Notes: generated by a model from the letters alone, not told the origin. Shown: positions 27,201 through 36,360, counted from the stretch's first letter. The stretch: DNA of 64,000 bases from Microbacterium sp. ABRD28 (GCF_003850245.1 NZ_CP031015.1:2914001-2978000); one strand, 5' to 3'. Made by a program: numbers and translations.

Positions 27201-27392
27201 GGGCTTCCAGTACTGGCCGGCATCGTCGGTCATCCAGACCCCGCCGGAGCACGCGCCCATCCAGAAACGGGAGCGGTCGGAAGGATCGCCCGCGACGGCG
27301 ACGACGCGGCCGCCGCGGGAGGGTCCGACGCTGCGCCAGCGGATGACGTCGGGGCCGAGTTCGGCGGCCAGGTCCTCGCTCGAACGGGTCAT
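24219..27392 (-). CDS. Large BNR/Asp-box repeat (sortilin/VPS10-like propeller) protein
   Basis: About 1057 residues without a signal peptide. The first two thirds contain roughly ten Asp-box turns of the form S-x-D-x-G-x-T-W, for example SDDAGQTW, TRDGGDTW, SRDAGDTW, SPDGGITW, TDDFGATW and SVDRGSTW, which build one or two beta-propellers. The last third has a beta-rich region and a helical tail (LLLRIRDLLQRVADGIG). Such proteins are often named glycosyl hydrolases, but the Asp-box is structural and I see no catalytic residues. The chosen ATG follows GGAGAAGG; an in-frame ATG 24 nt earlier overlaps the previous gene. It is embedded between an F420-type protein and iron transport genes; function unknown. 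Confidence 0.85.
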   Translation of the reverse strand: MTRSSEDLAAELGPDVIRWRSVGPSRGGRVVAVAGDPSDRSRFWMGACSGGVWMTDDAGQYWKPMSDGFLESASVGAIAVADADPQVIWVGTGESFARNNVVPGDGVYRTVDGGQTWQHRGLDATKHIAKVRVDPRDADVAFVAALGDVFGPSAERGVYRTRDGGDTWDLVLHVSERAGAADLVLDPTNPRVVYASIWQMVRHPWDIVSGGEDSGLWRSRDAGDTWERISDHPGFASGLLGRIGIAASPARPGRVWALVEAIGEQGGVYRSDDAGQTWSQVSTERSVQGRPWYYSHIIAHPTEADTVWCMNTWAWRSRDGGRTFQQVQTPHGDNHDLWIDPSDPQRMINGNDGGACVSVNGGMTWSSIYNQPTAQFYRFDVDHRFPFDLYATQQDNSGIRAPSRSWKGALRWPDCLELGEAEAGDVALDRSDPRFVMLGGAGFGHPGPLLRFDQVTEQARDVAVWPEYFMGIGASEMKHRFGWTYPIEFSPHEPKVLYVGGERVFRSPDGGITWQSISGDLTRDDPAKQQPTGGPISGDSTGAEVYCTIHAFAESPITPGELWVGTDDGRVHLSRDGGGEWTELFPTGLPEWATVTRIEPSQHRAGRAYLTAHAYRLQDLRPLVYRTDDFGATWEAIATGIPESEWARSIREDPTQPDLLFLATERRVWFSVDRGSTWASLRGNMPSVPVYDIKVRDHELIAGTHGRAFWILDDLAPLREIAALASDGLHLFTPPTVYRYPTPDGFDMPGEGTWVGGFPGVPLGGATFTRRHLPDGSAETVWLDGGKNPPNGAQLIYRLPADVSSVTIAIADAEGQTLRTFRSSVPEDRKLPPAEVPSTDAGAHAFLWDLRVEPALTAPGEDGRRGVVYPGPRVAPGRYTVTITADGDSRAQVVAVHRDPRGVADDDDLREQYRLLLRIRDLLQRVADGIGTSTAVHDVLSGLTRRLGDHPLTARIAEIAEEADAVRRILTNPDMKDHNDALKMAAGLEQKIVLLPEIVVELSDTRPVPGVYEVLDRFEAEADEALRRLAALRADGLPQLDAALRADTTVPLLGLSL

Positions 27393-27408
27393 GCCTTCTC
27401 CTTCGCGC

Positions 27409-27783
27409 TCACGCATGGGGCCGGATCTTGCAGATGACGCGTTCGCTCTCGATCTGCTCGGCGATGTAGGGGCGCCCGAAGTACCGTTCGGACAGCTCGT
27501 CGATGTGGGCGCGCGCCCGATCGCCGAGGATGAACTCGACCACCTCGCCGCGCACCTCGGCGTAGCTGTAGGGGTTCGCCTGATCGATGATCAGCACCGC
27601 GACCCGGGGGTCGCGTCTCATATGACGGTACTTCAGACGGTGCACCTCGGTGTTGATGAGGATGTGCTCGTCGTCGCAGTCGACCCACATCACCTGCGCG
27701 GTGGGCGATCCGTCTTTGCGCAGCGTCGTCAGAGAGGCGAAGTTCTTCCCCTTGGCGAGGGCGCGCGTGTGCTCATCGAGCAT
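27409..27783 (-). CDS. PPOX-class F420/FMN-dependent split-barrel oxidoreductase
   Basis: A 124-residue pyridoxamine-phosphate-oxidase-fold protein: FASLTTLRKDGSPTAQVMWVDCDDEHILINT, then RLKYRHMRRDPRVAVLIIDQANPYSYAEVRGEV, both typical of actinobacterial F420-binding PPOX proteins. They transfer hydride to or from F420 or FMN on small substrates; the substrate here is unknown. ATG start with AAAGG. It lies 18 nt after the peptide-transporter permease and 16 nt before the repeat protein, so it belongs to that leftward operon. An LLM-type flavoenzyme that could also use F420 is encoded at 35323-36360. Confidence 0.85.
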   Translation of the reverse strand: MLDEHTRALAKGKNFASLTTLRKDGSPTAQVMWVDCDDEHILINTEVHRLKYRHMRRDPRVAVLIIDQANPYSYAEVRGEVVEFILGDRARAHIDELSERYFGRPYIAEQIESERVICKIRPHA

Positions 27784-27801
27784 GATGACCTTTCTTCGAT
27801 C

Positions 27802-28761
27802 TCACTTCACGCGGACGCGCGAATCGAGCAGCGCGTACACGATGTCGACCAGGATCGACGAGATCACCACGAACAGCGAGGCCAGCAGCATCGTTCCGAT
27901 GATGACCGGCTGGTCGCCGCGGGTGACCGACTGGATCGCCAGACGACCGATGCCGTTGATCCCGAAGATCTGCTCGGTCACGACCAGGCCGCCCATGAGC
28001 ACCGCGATGTCCAGGCTCACCTGGGTGACGACAGGCGTCAGGGCGCTGCGCATTCCGTGCCGGTAGACCACGGCGCCCTCGCTCAAGCCCTTTGCGCGGG
28101 CGGTGCGGATGTAGTCCTCGCCGAGCACCCCCGCCAGCTGGCTGCGCGTGAGTCGGGCGTAGGTCGCCGCCGAGACGAAGCCCACCGTGATCCACGGGAG
28201 GATCAGGTGCCGCGCCCACTCCCAGGGGTTCTCGGTGAGGGGAACGTACCCCGCGGCGGGGAAGAGGGGCAGCCCCAGCACGGTGAGCTGGAAGAAGAAG
28301 ACGTACAGCAGAAGCAGGCCGACGACGAAGGTGGGGACGCTCAGACCGCTGAGCACGAACACGGTGCTCACCCGGTCGCGGAACGATCCGGGACGCCGGG
28401 CGGCGCCGATGCCGATGCTGATGCCGATCAGAAGCGCCATCGCAAGTCCGCCGATCGCGATGGAGGCGGTCTCGGGAAGGCGCGCGACGATCGAGTCGAG
28501 GACCGGCTGCTGGTTGAAGAACGAATACCCGAGGTCGCCCCTGAGCAGTCCGCCCATGTAGATCGCGTAGCGCTCGAGGATCGGCAGATCCAGCCCCAGG
28601 CGCTCGCGCACCTGGTCGACCTGGGCGTTCGTCGCCTGCACGCCCGCGATGGTGCGTGCCGGGTCGTTGGGCGCGACGTAGAACAGCAGGAACATGATCG
28701 CGCTGATCGCGAACAGGGTGAGGATGCCGGAGACCACCCGGCGGCTGAGGAAGCGGATCAT
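27802..28761 (-). CDS. Peptide-type ABC transporter permease DppB-like (system 1)
   Basis: A 319-residue DppB/OppB-type permease with a leading helix (RFLSRRVVSGILTLFAISAIMFLLFYV), the periplasmic segment GLDLPILERYAIYMGGLLRGDLGYS, and the cytoplasmic ATPase-contact loop DYIRTARAKGLSEGAVVYRHGMRSAL. The ATG overlaps the DppC-like stop by 4 nt; the frame is open much further upstream but there it overlaps DppC. It forms the channel with DppC for peptide or related cargo. Confidence 0.93.
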   Translation of the reverse strand: MIRFLSRRVVSGILTLFAISAIMFLLFYVAPNDPARTIAGVQATNAQVDQVRERLGLDLPILERYAIYMGGLLRGDLGYSFFNQQPVLDSIVARLPETASIAIGGLAMALLIGISIGIGAARRPGSFRDRVSTVFVLSGLSVPTFVVGLLLLYVFFFQLTVLGLPLFPAAGYVPLTENPWEWARHLILPWITVGFVSAATYARLTRSQLAGVLGEDYIRTARAKGLSEGAVVYRHGMRSALTPVVTQVSLDIAVLMGGLVVTEQIFGINGIGRLAIQSVTRGDQPVIIGTMLLASLFVVISSILVDIVYALLDSRVRVK

Positions 28762-29813
28762 GCGTGCGCGGCCTTCCGTGCGGCGCGCTTGGCGGCGCGG
28801 CGGCGGGCGAGACCTCGGCGTCCGGCGAAGAGCGTCTGCCGCGGGTCCAACGCGTCGCGGATCGAGTCGCCGAGGAGGTTGAAGGCGAGGGTCACCGACA
28901 GCAGCGCCGCCGAGGGGAAGATGACCAGCCACGGAGCGATCGTGTAGAGCGACCCCTGGGAGGCGATCGAGAGCATGTTCCCCCAGGTCGCCGTCGGAGG
29001 CAGCACACCGAGCCCGAGGAACGACAGGGTCGCTTCGAAGACGATCGCCTGCGGGATCAGCAGGGTGCCGTAGACGAGGATCGGCACGAGCAGGTTCGGC
29101 AGCACGTCCACGCGCATGATGCGCCAGTTCGACGCACCGAGGGAACGGGCGGCTTCGACGAACTCGCGTTCGCGAAGCGAGAGCACCTGCCCACGCACCA
29201 CTCGGGCGATCGGTGCCCAGGAGAACAGCACGATGACCACCACGGTCGTCGTCAGCGACGGTCCGACGAGCGCCACGAGGGAGATGGCGAAGAGCAGCTG
29301 CGGAAGGCTGAGGGTCGTGTCCATCAGCCACGTCAGGACGGTGTCGACCCAGCCGCGCAGGAACCCGGCGATGAGTCCGACCAGCGTGCCGATCCCCAGC
29401 GCCCCGATGGTGGCCGCGAAGGCGACGATGAGGCTGACCTGGGCACCGTAGACGAGTCGGACCAGTACGTCGCGACCGAGGTTGTCGGTGCCGAGGAGGA
29501 ACTGCGGCCCCGGCGGGACGGGAGCACCGAACTCCGAGAGTCCTTCCTGACGGAACTGCTCGTTCGGACCGTGGCCCACCCACGCGGCGACCAGCGGCGC
29601 GGCGAAGGCCGCGACGATGACGAGGAGGATGACGACGGCGGAGATCATCGCCGTGCGGTCGCGCCGCAGGCGGCCCCAGACCAGCTGGAGCGGGCTGCGC
29701 GCGACGACAGCGGTCTGCCGGGTCTGGCCCGGGACCGCCTGCGCCTCGATGGCCTCGGCCTCCTCCTCACGTTCTGCCTCCACGCGCGCATCCGTGGGTC
29801 CGGGCCCGCTCAT
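28758..29813 (-). CDS. Peptide-type ABC transporter permease DppC-like (system 1)
   Basis: A 351-residue DppC/OppC-type permease. A Glu/Ala-rich cytoplasmic N-terminus precedes RDRTAMISAVVILLVIVAAFAAPL; the family motif FLLGTDNLGRDVLVRLVYGAQVSL and the EAA loop EFVEAARSLGASNWRIMRVDVLPNLL follow, then FLGLGVLPPTATWGNML and LLGDSIRDALDPR. The tail is unusually rich in Arg and Ala. Overlaps both neighbours by 4 nt. Confidence 0.93.
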   Translation of the reverse strand: MSGPGPTDARVEAEREEEAEAIEAQAVPGQTRQTAVVARSPLQLVWGRLRRDRTAMISAVVILLVIVAAFAAPLVAAWVGHGPNEQFRQEGLSEFGAPVPPGPQFLLGTDNLGRDVLVRLVYGAQVSLIVAFAATIGALGIGTLVGLIAGFLRGWVDTVLTWLMDTTLSLPQLLFAISLVALVGPSLTTTVVVIVLFSWAPIARVVRGQVLSLREREFVEAARSLGASNWRIMRVDVLPNLLVPILVYGTLLIPQAIVFEATLSFLGLGVLPPTATWGNMLSIASQGSLYTIAPWLVIFPSAALLSVTLAFNLLGDSIRDALDPRQTLFAGRRGLARRRAAKRAARKAAHA

Positions 29814-31657
29814 CGCTCTCCACCTTTCGCGAACATCCCGCCGCCGTCCAGAGCGGCATCCACGTGCGGCGCGGCTTCGAGAAGCGCACGGGTGTAGTCC
29901 TCCTTCGGCGAACGGTAGATCTCGTCCACCGTCCCCTTCTCGACCACCACGCCGCGATACATCACGGCCACCACATCGGCGATGTGCTCGACGACCGCGA
30001 GGTCATGGGCGATGAAGACGTAGGTGAGTCCGAGCTCGTCCTGCAGCGAGCTGAGGAGGTTGAGGATCTGCGCCTGGATCGACACGTCGAGCGCCGAGAC
30101 GGGCTCGTCGCAGACGATCAGCTTGGGATTGAGTGCGAGCGCCCGGGCGATGCCGATGCGCTGGCGCTGTCCACCCGAGAATTCGGCCGGGAAGCGGTTG
30201 TAGTGCTCGGGGTTCAACCCCACGAGCTCCATCAGCTCCTGCACACGAGGGCGCAGTCCCCTGCCCTCGGCCTGGTCGTGGATGACGAGCGGGTCGGCGA
30301 TGATCGATCCGACCCGTCGCTGCTGGTTCAGAGAGCCGTACGGGTCCTGGAAGACCATCTGCACTTCTCGACGAAGCGCGCGCCGCTCCGCGCGTCGCAT
30401 CGTGGAGATGTCGCGACCTTCGAACTCGACGCGGCCGCTGGTGAGCGGGATGAGCCCGGTCAGCGCGCGAGCGAGGGTCGATTTGCCGCTTCCTGACTCT
30501 CCGACGATGCCGAGGGTTCCGCCGCGCGGAATGTCGAGGCTGACGCCGTCGACGGCGACGACCGTGTCGGACTTCAGGCCCAGGACACCCTTCCGCGCAC
30601 CGGGGAAGGTGATCCGGACGTCCTCGATCCTGGCGAGGATCTCCCGGTCGGCACTCGCGGCGGCGTGGACCTCTTCGATGACGGGGAGGACGACGGGGCC
30701 GGCGTTCTCGACCGGCAGGACGCAGGCCGATCCGTGCCCCGGCGCGATCCGCTTCTCCTCGGGGAATCTCGGGAGGCACTCGGCGTGCGCGAAGGCGCAC
30801 CGCGAGGCGAAGGGGCAGCCGGGCTCATCGATCAGCAGGCTCGGGGGATTTCCGGGGATGGCCTGCAGCACCGTGCGCTGCGAGCCGACCCGGGGGACGG
30901 AGCCGAGCAGACCCCGCGTGTAGGGGTGGTGAGGCTGGGCGAGGACGTCGGTGCGCGAGCCCCGCTCGACGATCCGCCCGCCGTACATCGTGATGACGCG
31001 GTCGGCGATGCCGGCGACAACCCCGAGGTCGTGGGTGATCATCAGGATGGCCGTGCCATGCTCGCGCTGGAGACGGTTCATCAGCTCGAGCAGCTGCGCC
31101 TGCACCGTGACATCCAGCGCCGTGGTCGGCTCGTCCGCGATCAGCAGCGACGGGCGCAGCGCGAGAGCGAGACCGATCATGACGCGCTGGCGCATGCCGC
31201 CCGAGAACTGGTGCGGGTAGTCGTCCACGCGCTTGTCGGGATTCGGGATCCCGACCTCGTCGAGGACGTCGATCACCCGCGAGCGCAGCGCCTTCGGCGA
31301 GGTGCGCTCATGAACCCGGATCGCCTCGGCGATCTGGGCGCCGACGCGGAACTGCGGATGCAGCGACGACAGCGGGTCCTGGAAGACCATGCCGATCTCG
31401 CGCCCTCGGATCGAGCGCAGGTCGGCGTCACCCATCGTCAGCAGGTCGCGTCCCTCGAACAGCGCGCGTCCGGAGACGATCGCGCCGCTGGAGAGCCCGA
31501 CCATCGCCTGGGTGCTGACGGACTTGCCCGAACCGGACTCTCCGACCACACCGAGGGTCTCCCCCCGGTCGAGATCGAAGGAGATGCCACGCACCGCGTG
31601 TAGTCGACCGTCTCCCGTGTCGAACGACACATCAAGATCCTCGACGCTCAGCAACAC
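29810..31657 (-). CDS. Peptide-type ABC transporter ATPase, fused DppD-DppF (system 1)
   Basis: A 615-residue polypeptide with two complete nucleotide-binding domains. Domain 1 has Walker A GESGSGKS, signature FSGGMRQR and Walker [15 protein letters not shown]; domain 2 (about residue 340 onward) has [44 protein letters not shown] cysteine-bearing segment [14 protein letters not shown] joins the first domain to the second, where OppD/DppD proteins usually carry this motif. The GTG start has AGGAGG upstream. System 2 keeps the two ATPases as separate genes. Confidence 0.93.
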   Translation of the reverse strand: MLLSVEDLDVSFDTGDGRLHAVRGISFDLDRGETLGVVGESGSGKSVSTQAMVGLSSGAIVSGRALFEGRDLLTMGDADLRSIRGREIGMVFQDPLSSLHPQFRVGAQIAEAIRVHERTSPKALRSRVIDVLDEVGIPNPDKRVDDYPHQFSGGMRQRVMIGLALALRPSLLIADEPTTALDVTVQAQLLELMNRLQREHGTAILMITHDLGVVAGIADRVITMYGGRIVERGSRTDVLAQPHHPYTRGLLGSVPRVGSQRTVLQAIPGNPPSLLIDEPGCPFASRCAFAHAECLPRFPEEKRIAPGHGSACVLPVENAGPVVLPVIEEVHAAASADREILARIEDVRITFPGARKGVLGLKSDTVVAVDGVSLDIPRGGTLGIVGESGSGKSTLARALTGLIPLTSGRVEFEGRDISTMRRAERRALRREVQMVFQDPYGSLNQQRRVGSIIADPLVIHDQAEGRGLRPRVQELMELVGLNPEHYNRFPAEFSGGQRQRIGIARALALNPKLIVCDEPVSALDVSIQAQILNLLSSLQDELGLTYVFIAHDLAVVEHIADVVAVMYRGVVVEKGTVDEIYRSPKEDYTRALLEAAPHVDAALDGGGMFAKGGER

Positions 31658-31705
31658 GTGGCACCTCCTTCTCTCTCATTCAGCGGTATTCAGATTCCTC
31701 GACGA

Positions 31706-33496
31706 TCACTCGTTGAGGAACACCTTCGTCATGTCACCGTTGTTGGTCCACGCGTTCCACTCGAACCCGCCGACCCGCTCGGAGTGGAAGACGGGGGTGC
31801 GAGCGAAGGCGATCGGCACCCAGGCCGCATCCTCGGTCGCGACCGCGTCGGCCTCGATCCACAGCTCGTTCGCCTGTTCCGGGGTCTCTGCCGCGAGGGC
31901 CTCGTCCACGAGGGCGTTGAACTCCTCGTTGTTCCAGCCACCGAAGTTCGGCGAGCCGTCGACGTAGCCGCGACCGTCGAGCATGGGGACGAGGTAGGGG
32001 CGCCCACCGAAGTAGTCCGCACTCCACGCCGCGATGGCGATGTCCCACTCGCCGGCCTCGGTGATGTCCTGGTTGAGCAGGAACTCGCCGTAGAAGGCGT
32101 TCTGAGTGGTGACCTTCATCTCGACCTGGAAGCCTGCGGCCTCGAGGTCCTGCTGCATCGCCGTGGCGAGCGAGGCATAGGGCTCGGTCTCGCGGTAGAG
32201 CAGCTTGACGGGAAGACCGTCGGCGTAACCGGCTTCTTCCAGCAGCTCCTGCGCACGCTCGGTGTCACCCTCGGCGGGCACGTCGAGAACGTTGGCCTGC
32301 TCGGTGCCCAGAACCTCGGGCGGAAGGATCTGCGTGGCGACCTCGGCAAGGCCCGGGCCACCCAGGATCTGCTGCGACGCGGCGCGGTCGATGGCGAAGT
32401 TGAGCGCCTGACGCACCGTGGTGTCGCCGTACGCGCCGTCAGCGTTGGGGCTGAGGGTGTTGATCACCACGTAGGGACGGATCGCGCCGTCGCTGCCGAT
32501 GACAAGACGCTCGTCGTTCGCACCGATCAGCGCCGGGACCGAGGCGGTCGGGGTGACCGTGTCGGCCCACTGCATGTCGACGGTGCCGGCTTCCAGCTGC
32601 TGCTGCACGGCGGCGGCGTCCTGACCCATCGAGATCTCGATCGCGTCGACGTTGGCGTCGCGGATCGGGTCGAGCTCGGCGTTCCACACCGGGTTGCGCT
32701 CGAGGGTGAAGCTCTCCTCGGGGACGTACTCGGCGATGCGGTACGGGCCCGTCGAGATGATGTTCTGGCGAAGCTCCGGGGAGTCGGGCAGGTACTCCAG
32801 GTACTCGACCGGCTGCGGCGCGAGGAAGACGCCGAGGGCCATGATGTCGATGAAGTCGGCGGCCGGCTGCGTGATGGTGAACTCGACGGTGCGCTCGTCC
32901 ACGGCGCGCACGCCCTCGACGTCATTGCCCTCGATGTACTCGCGGATCGCCTCGACCGTCGGCTCCACCTCGGCGAACCCCTCGCAGTACGCGTCGAGGC
33001 CGACGATGGTGTCGGTGAAGTAGCCGAGGGCGTTGGACGGCGAGACCGGGTTGCAGATGCGCTTCGCGGCGAGCACGACGTCTTCGGCGACGATCTCGCG
33101 CGCGCCGTCGGGCGCGTCGAACTCGACACCCTCCTGGAGTTCGACGGTGTAGACGGTCCCGTCCTCGGAGATGCCGCCGTTCTCCACGGTCGGGATCTCC
33201 AGGGCCAGGTCGGGCACGATCTCGGTGTTGCCGGTGTCGTTGCCGGTCGGGACGTGCGCGAAGAGCGTCCGGGTGAGGGTGCGGTGGATTTGGTAGTCCG
33301 GCGCGGAGTAGGCCGCCGCAGGATCCAGGTAGAGCACGTCGGAGTTCCCCGCGAGGCGGAGGGTGCCGCCCGTCGCGGCGTCGTCGCCGCCGGATGCGTC
33401 CGTCTCGCCTCCCCCGGGGTTGGAGCACGCGCTCAGAACGAGCGCGGGCAACGCGAGGGCTGCGGCGATGACCGCCAGCCGTGATCTCTTATGCAT
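31706..33496 (-). CDS. Peptide-type ABC transporter substrate-binding lipoprotein (system 1)
   Basis: About 596 residues of a SBP_bac_5 (DppA/OppA) protein. The ATG with AGAGGAAA upstream gives a basic signal peptide MHKRSRLAVI and lipobox LVLSAC (Cys24); an in-frame ATG 66 nt earlier would disrupt the signal peptide. Mature-domain features include YLDPAAAYSAPDYQIHRTLTRTL, the middle TVRQALNFAIDRAASQQI and the C-terminal WSADYFGGRPYLVPML. First gene of the operon that continues through the DppDF, DppC and DppB genes and on to the iron-type genes. Ligand unknown; peptides, opines or amine conjugates are plausible. Confidence 0.93.
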   Translation of the reverse strand: MHKRSRLAVIAAALALPALVLSACSNPGGGETDASGGDDAATGGTLRLAGNSDVLYLDPAAAYSAPDYQIHRTLTRTLFAHVPTGNDTGNTEIVPDLALEIPTVENGGISEDGTVYTVELQEGVEFDAPDGAREIVAEDVVLAAKRICNPVSPSNALGYFTDTIVGLDAYCEGFAEVEPTVEAIREYIEGNDVEGVRAVDERTVEFTITQPAADFIDIMALGVFLAPQPVEYLEYLPDSPELRQNIISTGPYRIAEYVPEESFTLERNPVWNAELDPIRDANVDAIEISMGQDAAAVQQQLEAGTVDMQWADTVTPTASVPALIGANDERLVIGSDGAIRPYVVINTLSPNADGAYGDTTVRQALNFAIDRAASQQILGGPGLAEVATQILPPEVLGTEQANVLDVPAEGDTERAQELLEEAGYADGLPVKLLYRETEPYASLATAMQQDLEAAGFQVEMKVTTQNAFYGEFLLNQDITEAGEWDIAIAAWSADYFGGRPYLVPMLDGRGYVDGSPNFGGWNNEEFNALVDEALAAETPEQANELWIEADAVATEDAAWVPIAFARTPVFHSERVGGFEWNAWTNNGDMTKVFLNE

Positions 33497-33691
33497 GGTG
33501 TTTCCTCTCATGCGTTTCGTCGGCTTTCCCTCCGCACGGGCGCCGAAGGGGGTTGTGAACACCGTGCCGCGACTGTGTTTCGATGCACGGCCACATGTGT
33601 TTCAGTTTTGCAAACAATCACTCTTCATTGCGTGAAGTTTGGCTTTGACAAGCCTAACGTCAAACTCACCTTACATTCGATACCAATTCGG
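33497..33691. promoter_or_regulatory. Upstream region of peptide-transport system 1
   Basis: A 195-bp gap, AT-rich between about 33600 and 33680 unlike its surroundings. It should hold the promoter of the leftward transport operon. It contains GGCTT-GTCA-AAGCC as a small hairpin (minus strand) and a TAACGTCAAAC element at 33656-33666 related to elements at 37650 and 45623. I cannot assign a convincing -35/-10 pair. Confidence 0.4.
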
Positions 33692-35326
33692 TTACGCCTG
33701 CGCAGGGGTCGCCTCGATCGCGTCGAGGTCGCTCCGATCCCCGAGGATCTCCCAGCGCTGCAGTGAGAAGGGCACGTTGCCGTTCTGCCACACCCGGTCG
33801 TGAAGGCGCTGCAGCGAGAAGCTCTCACCCTCGGCGACCATCGCGTCGGTGACGAGGCGCAGCAGCTGCTGCTTGCCCACGTGGTACGACATCGCGAGCC
33901 CCGGGGTCGCCAGATACATGGCGCACTCTTCGCGCGCGGTCTCGACGTCCATCGGGACGAGGCGGACGAAGAAGTCGATCGCCTCGTCGAGGGAGAAGGC
34001 GCCGGTGGCGAGGTTCACGTCGACCACGACGCGCAGGCTCCGCAGGCGGTTGAAGTTGTGGACGACCTCCTGCGAGTGGGGGGCGTCGTCGAACAGCCCG
34101 GCGAGCAGCATCAGCTCCTCGTTGTAGAAGGCGATGCCCTCGTTCGCGACGGAATCGACGTAGCGACGGCGTACCGGATCCGGGTTCGCCCACGACAGCG
34201 CCAGCTGCTTGTAATGGGCGCCCTCGTGGATGATCCCCAGGCGGGGGTCGCGGGCGTTGGCGGCGTAGAAGTAGGGCAGGTCCGGTCGGGGCGGCGGCAT
34301 GTACGACACCCCGTCCTGGTCGAGCCGGTCCTGGTCGGTGAGGTCGTCGGTGACGCCGAGGAATCGGATCGGTTCGAGGTAGGCCGGCATCGGCGCCACG
34401 TGGTATCGCTGCAGGCCGTCGGGCTGCGACAGCAGGCCCTCGCGCTCGGAGAAGGCGCGCACCTCGGCTTCCTGGACGATCTGTCGCTGCACCTGATCGT
34501 CGATGGTCGCGGCGATCGGATCGGGCGCAACATCTCGGAAGCGGTTGCGGGTGACGGTCTCGGCGAGTACCGCGCGACGGTAGTCCTGCAAAGCGGCGCG
34601 GACCAGTTCTTCGGGCTCCTCGGCGATGAAGGCGATGTTGCGCAGGAACCAGACGAACTTCTCGCGCCCCACCGGCACCGACGGGGCGAAGCCCGAGGCC
34701 TCGGCGTCCAGCCACTCGCCGAACCGCGCCAGCGCTTCGCCGGCAGCCGGCGCGAGGAGGCGCAGCTCGCGGAGCACGTCGCCGGCGACGACACCGTCGA
34801 GGGCCTCGACCGAGGCGGGGAAGCGCTCGCGCATGCCGCGGAGCTCGAGAGCGGCCACGCGGGCCAGGTCGGCCACCCCCGCGCGCCGGAGGTTCTCCTC
34901 GGCGAGTGAGACCCGCTCGGGGATCGACCGGGCGACCTCGATGAGCCCCTCCTGAACCTCGGCGGCGAAGGGAGGCCGGGGAAGGAGCAGGTCGAACCAG
35001 GGGCCCAGGATCTGACCGACCAGGAAGACCGCATCCCGTTCCCAGTTGCGGAGCACATCGGTGTCCCACTCCATCCTGTTCAGCACCGAGCGCAGGAGCC
35101 GGAGATCGACCTGCCCGGCGACATCGCCGTCGGCGATCCGAAGCGCGTCCAGCCGCTCGCGGAACTCCGACACCGCCCGACGCCGATCCTCGATGGAGGC
35201 GGGAGTGAAGTCGGGCAGCCACCGGGGGTCGCGGCGCAGGCGTGGGATGTCGTCGGACGAGCGGAAGGCCGCGCGGCGCGCCCACTCCTCGATGTCGTTG
35301 GAGAGCGCGATCAGGGCGTCGTTCAT
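33692..35326 (-). CDS. DUF885-family zinc-metallopeptidase-like protein
   Basis: About 544 residues. The DUF885 hallmark HExxHxxQ is present as HEGAHYKQ (367-374), with NEGIAFYNEELM (Glu396 a candidate third zinc ligand), followed by ATPGLAMSYHVGKQQLLRL, also typical of the family. It is soluble, without signal peptide. A cytoplasmic gluzincin-like peptidase or amidase role is reasonable, which suits a position between peptide importers and an aminotransferase. The ATG has AGGAG and overlaps the stop of the LLM gene (ATGA). Confidence 0.87.
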   Translation of the reverse strand: MNDALIALSNDIEEWARRAAFRSSDDIPRLRRDPRWLPDFTPASIEDRRRAVSEFRERLDALRIADGDVAGQVDLRLLRSVLNRMEWDTDVLRNWERDAVFLVGQILGPWFDLLLPRPPFAAEVQEGLIEVARSIPERVSLAEENLRRAGVADLARVAALELRGMRERFPASVEALDGVVAGDVLRELRLLAPAAGEALARFGEWLDAEASGFAPSVPVGREKFVWFLRNIAFIAEEPEELVRAALQDYRRAVLAETVTRNRFRDVAPDPIAATIDDQVQRQIVQEAEVRAFSEREGLLSQPDGLQRYHVAPMPAYLEPIRFLGVTDDLTDQDRLDQDGVSYMPPPRPDLPYFYAANARDPRLGIIHEGAHYKQLALSWANPDPVRRRYVDSVANEGIAFYNEELMLLAGLFDDAPHSQEVVHNFNRLRSLRVVVDVNLATGAFSLDEAIDFFVRLVPMDVETAREECAMYLATPGLAMSYHVGKQQLLRLVTDAMVAEGESFSLQRLHDRVWQNGNVPFSLQRWEILGDRSDLDAIEATPAQA

Positions 35327-36360
35327 GGGGTGCTCCTCAGGGCGGGAAGGACGCGGCGACCGAGCAGCTCGATCGCGGCGACGGGATCGGGGCCGAGCGG
35401 GGGTCCGAAGGAGAGATGGTCGACCCCGAGCGCCATCAGCGCCCGGCACCGCTCGATGACCGTGTCGGGATCTCCGGAGATGCCGAGGGACAGCATCTGC
35501 GGGGTGATGGTGTCGATCGCCGCCTCCTCGTCGCCCTCGCGCAGCGCGTCCGACGCCGCAGCGAAGTCCTCCGTGCGTAGGCCCGCCCGTTCCAGGAGGT
35601 AGGGCGAGAACGCCCCGCCGTAATAGGCGAGCTTGCGGGCGAGGGCGCGATCCGCCGATCGACGGTCCTCGTCGATCGAGAGCCAGATGCAGGCGGGCAT
35701 GTCGACCGAGGCCATCGTGCGGCCGGCGCGCTGTGCGCCGTCTGCGACCAGAGCCGACGCGGTGGTGAAGTGCTCCGGAGGGAACAGCAGCGCCAGAACG
35801 CCGTCGGCTTCTTCGCCCGCGAGCCCCAGCATCCGGGGGCTCATCGCCCCGATGTAGATGGGGACCGACGTCGGCGCGAGACGCAGATAGGCGTCACGGG
35901 TCCACCCCTCCCCCGCTCCAACCACGTCCATCGGCCGCTGGCCGGACAGGAGCGCACGCACGGACCGGAGGGCTTCGCGGGTGGCGGTGAGGGGCCTCGG
36001 CTGCTCGATCCCGATCCACGACAGGAATTCGCCCGAGCCCGCCGCGAGGCCGAGCAGGAATCGTCCACCGGAGATCTCCTGCAGCGTCGCTGCCGTCATC
36101 GCCAGCTCAGCGGGATGGACGGAGTACGGATTCATGATGCCGATGCCGAGGTGGATGCGCGTCGTGCGCGTGAACAGCGCTCCCAGGAGTGCGGGCGCCG
36201 AACGCAACATCAGGTCATGGGAGACCCACAGCTGGTCGATCCCCGCCTCCTCGGCGGCGAGTGCCATGGCGCTCAGCGCCTCGAGGTCGAGGTCGTTGTT
36301 GACGCGAAGGCTGAAGCGAAGAGGCTTCTCGGTCGCTGAGCCCGTCGGCGTTTCGGACAT
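35323..36360 (-). CDS. LLM-class flavin/F420-dependent oxidoreductase
   Basis: About 345 residues of the luciferase-like TIM barrel: LRFSLRVNNDLDLEALSAMALAAEEAGIDQLWVSHDLMLRSAP, THxLG-type strand TRTTRIHLGIGIMNPYSVHP, and GGRFLLGLAAGSGEFLSWIG. The N-terminal pattern is closest to F420-dependent methylene-H4MPT-reductase-like proteins, although FMN use cannot be excluded. It starts 2 nt after the aminotransferase stop. Possibly oxidises or reduces a product of the imported substrate; no specific reaction can be named. Confidence 0.87.
   Translation of the reverse strand: MSETPTGSATEKPLRFSLRVNNDLDLEALSAMALAAEEAGIDQLWVSHDLMLRSAPALLGALFTRTTRIHLGIGIMNPYSVHPAELAMTAATLQEISGGRFLLGLAAGSGEFLSWIGIEQPRPLTATREALRSVRALLSGQRPMDVVGAGEGWTRDAYLRLAPTSVPIYIGAMSPRMLGLAGEEADGVLALLFPPEHFTTASALVADGAQRAGRTMASVDMPACIWLSIDEDRRSADRALARKLAYYGGAFSPYLLERAGLRTEDFAAASDALREGDEEAAIDTITPQMLSLGISGDPDTVIERCRALMALGVDHLSFGPPLGPDPVAAIELLGRRVLPALRSTP

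Noticed and set aside
24153..27437. A 1094-codon plus-strand open frame opposite the Asp-box protein
   Set aside because: The minus-strand frame has many regular Asp-box repeats and a good ribosome-binding site; the plus-strand frame shows no domain and spans gene boundaries.
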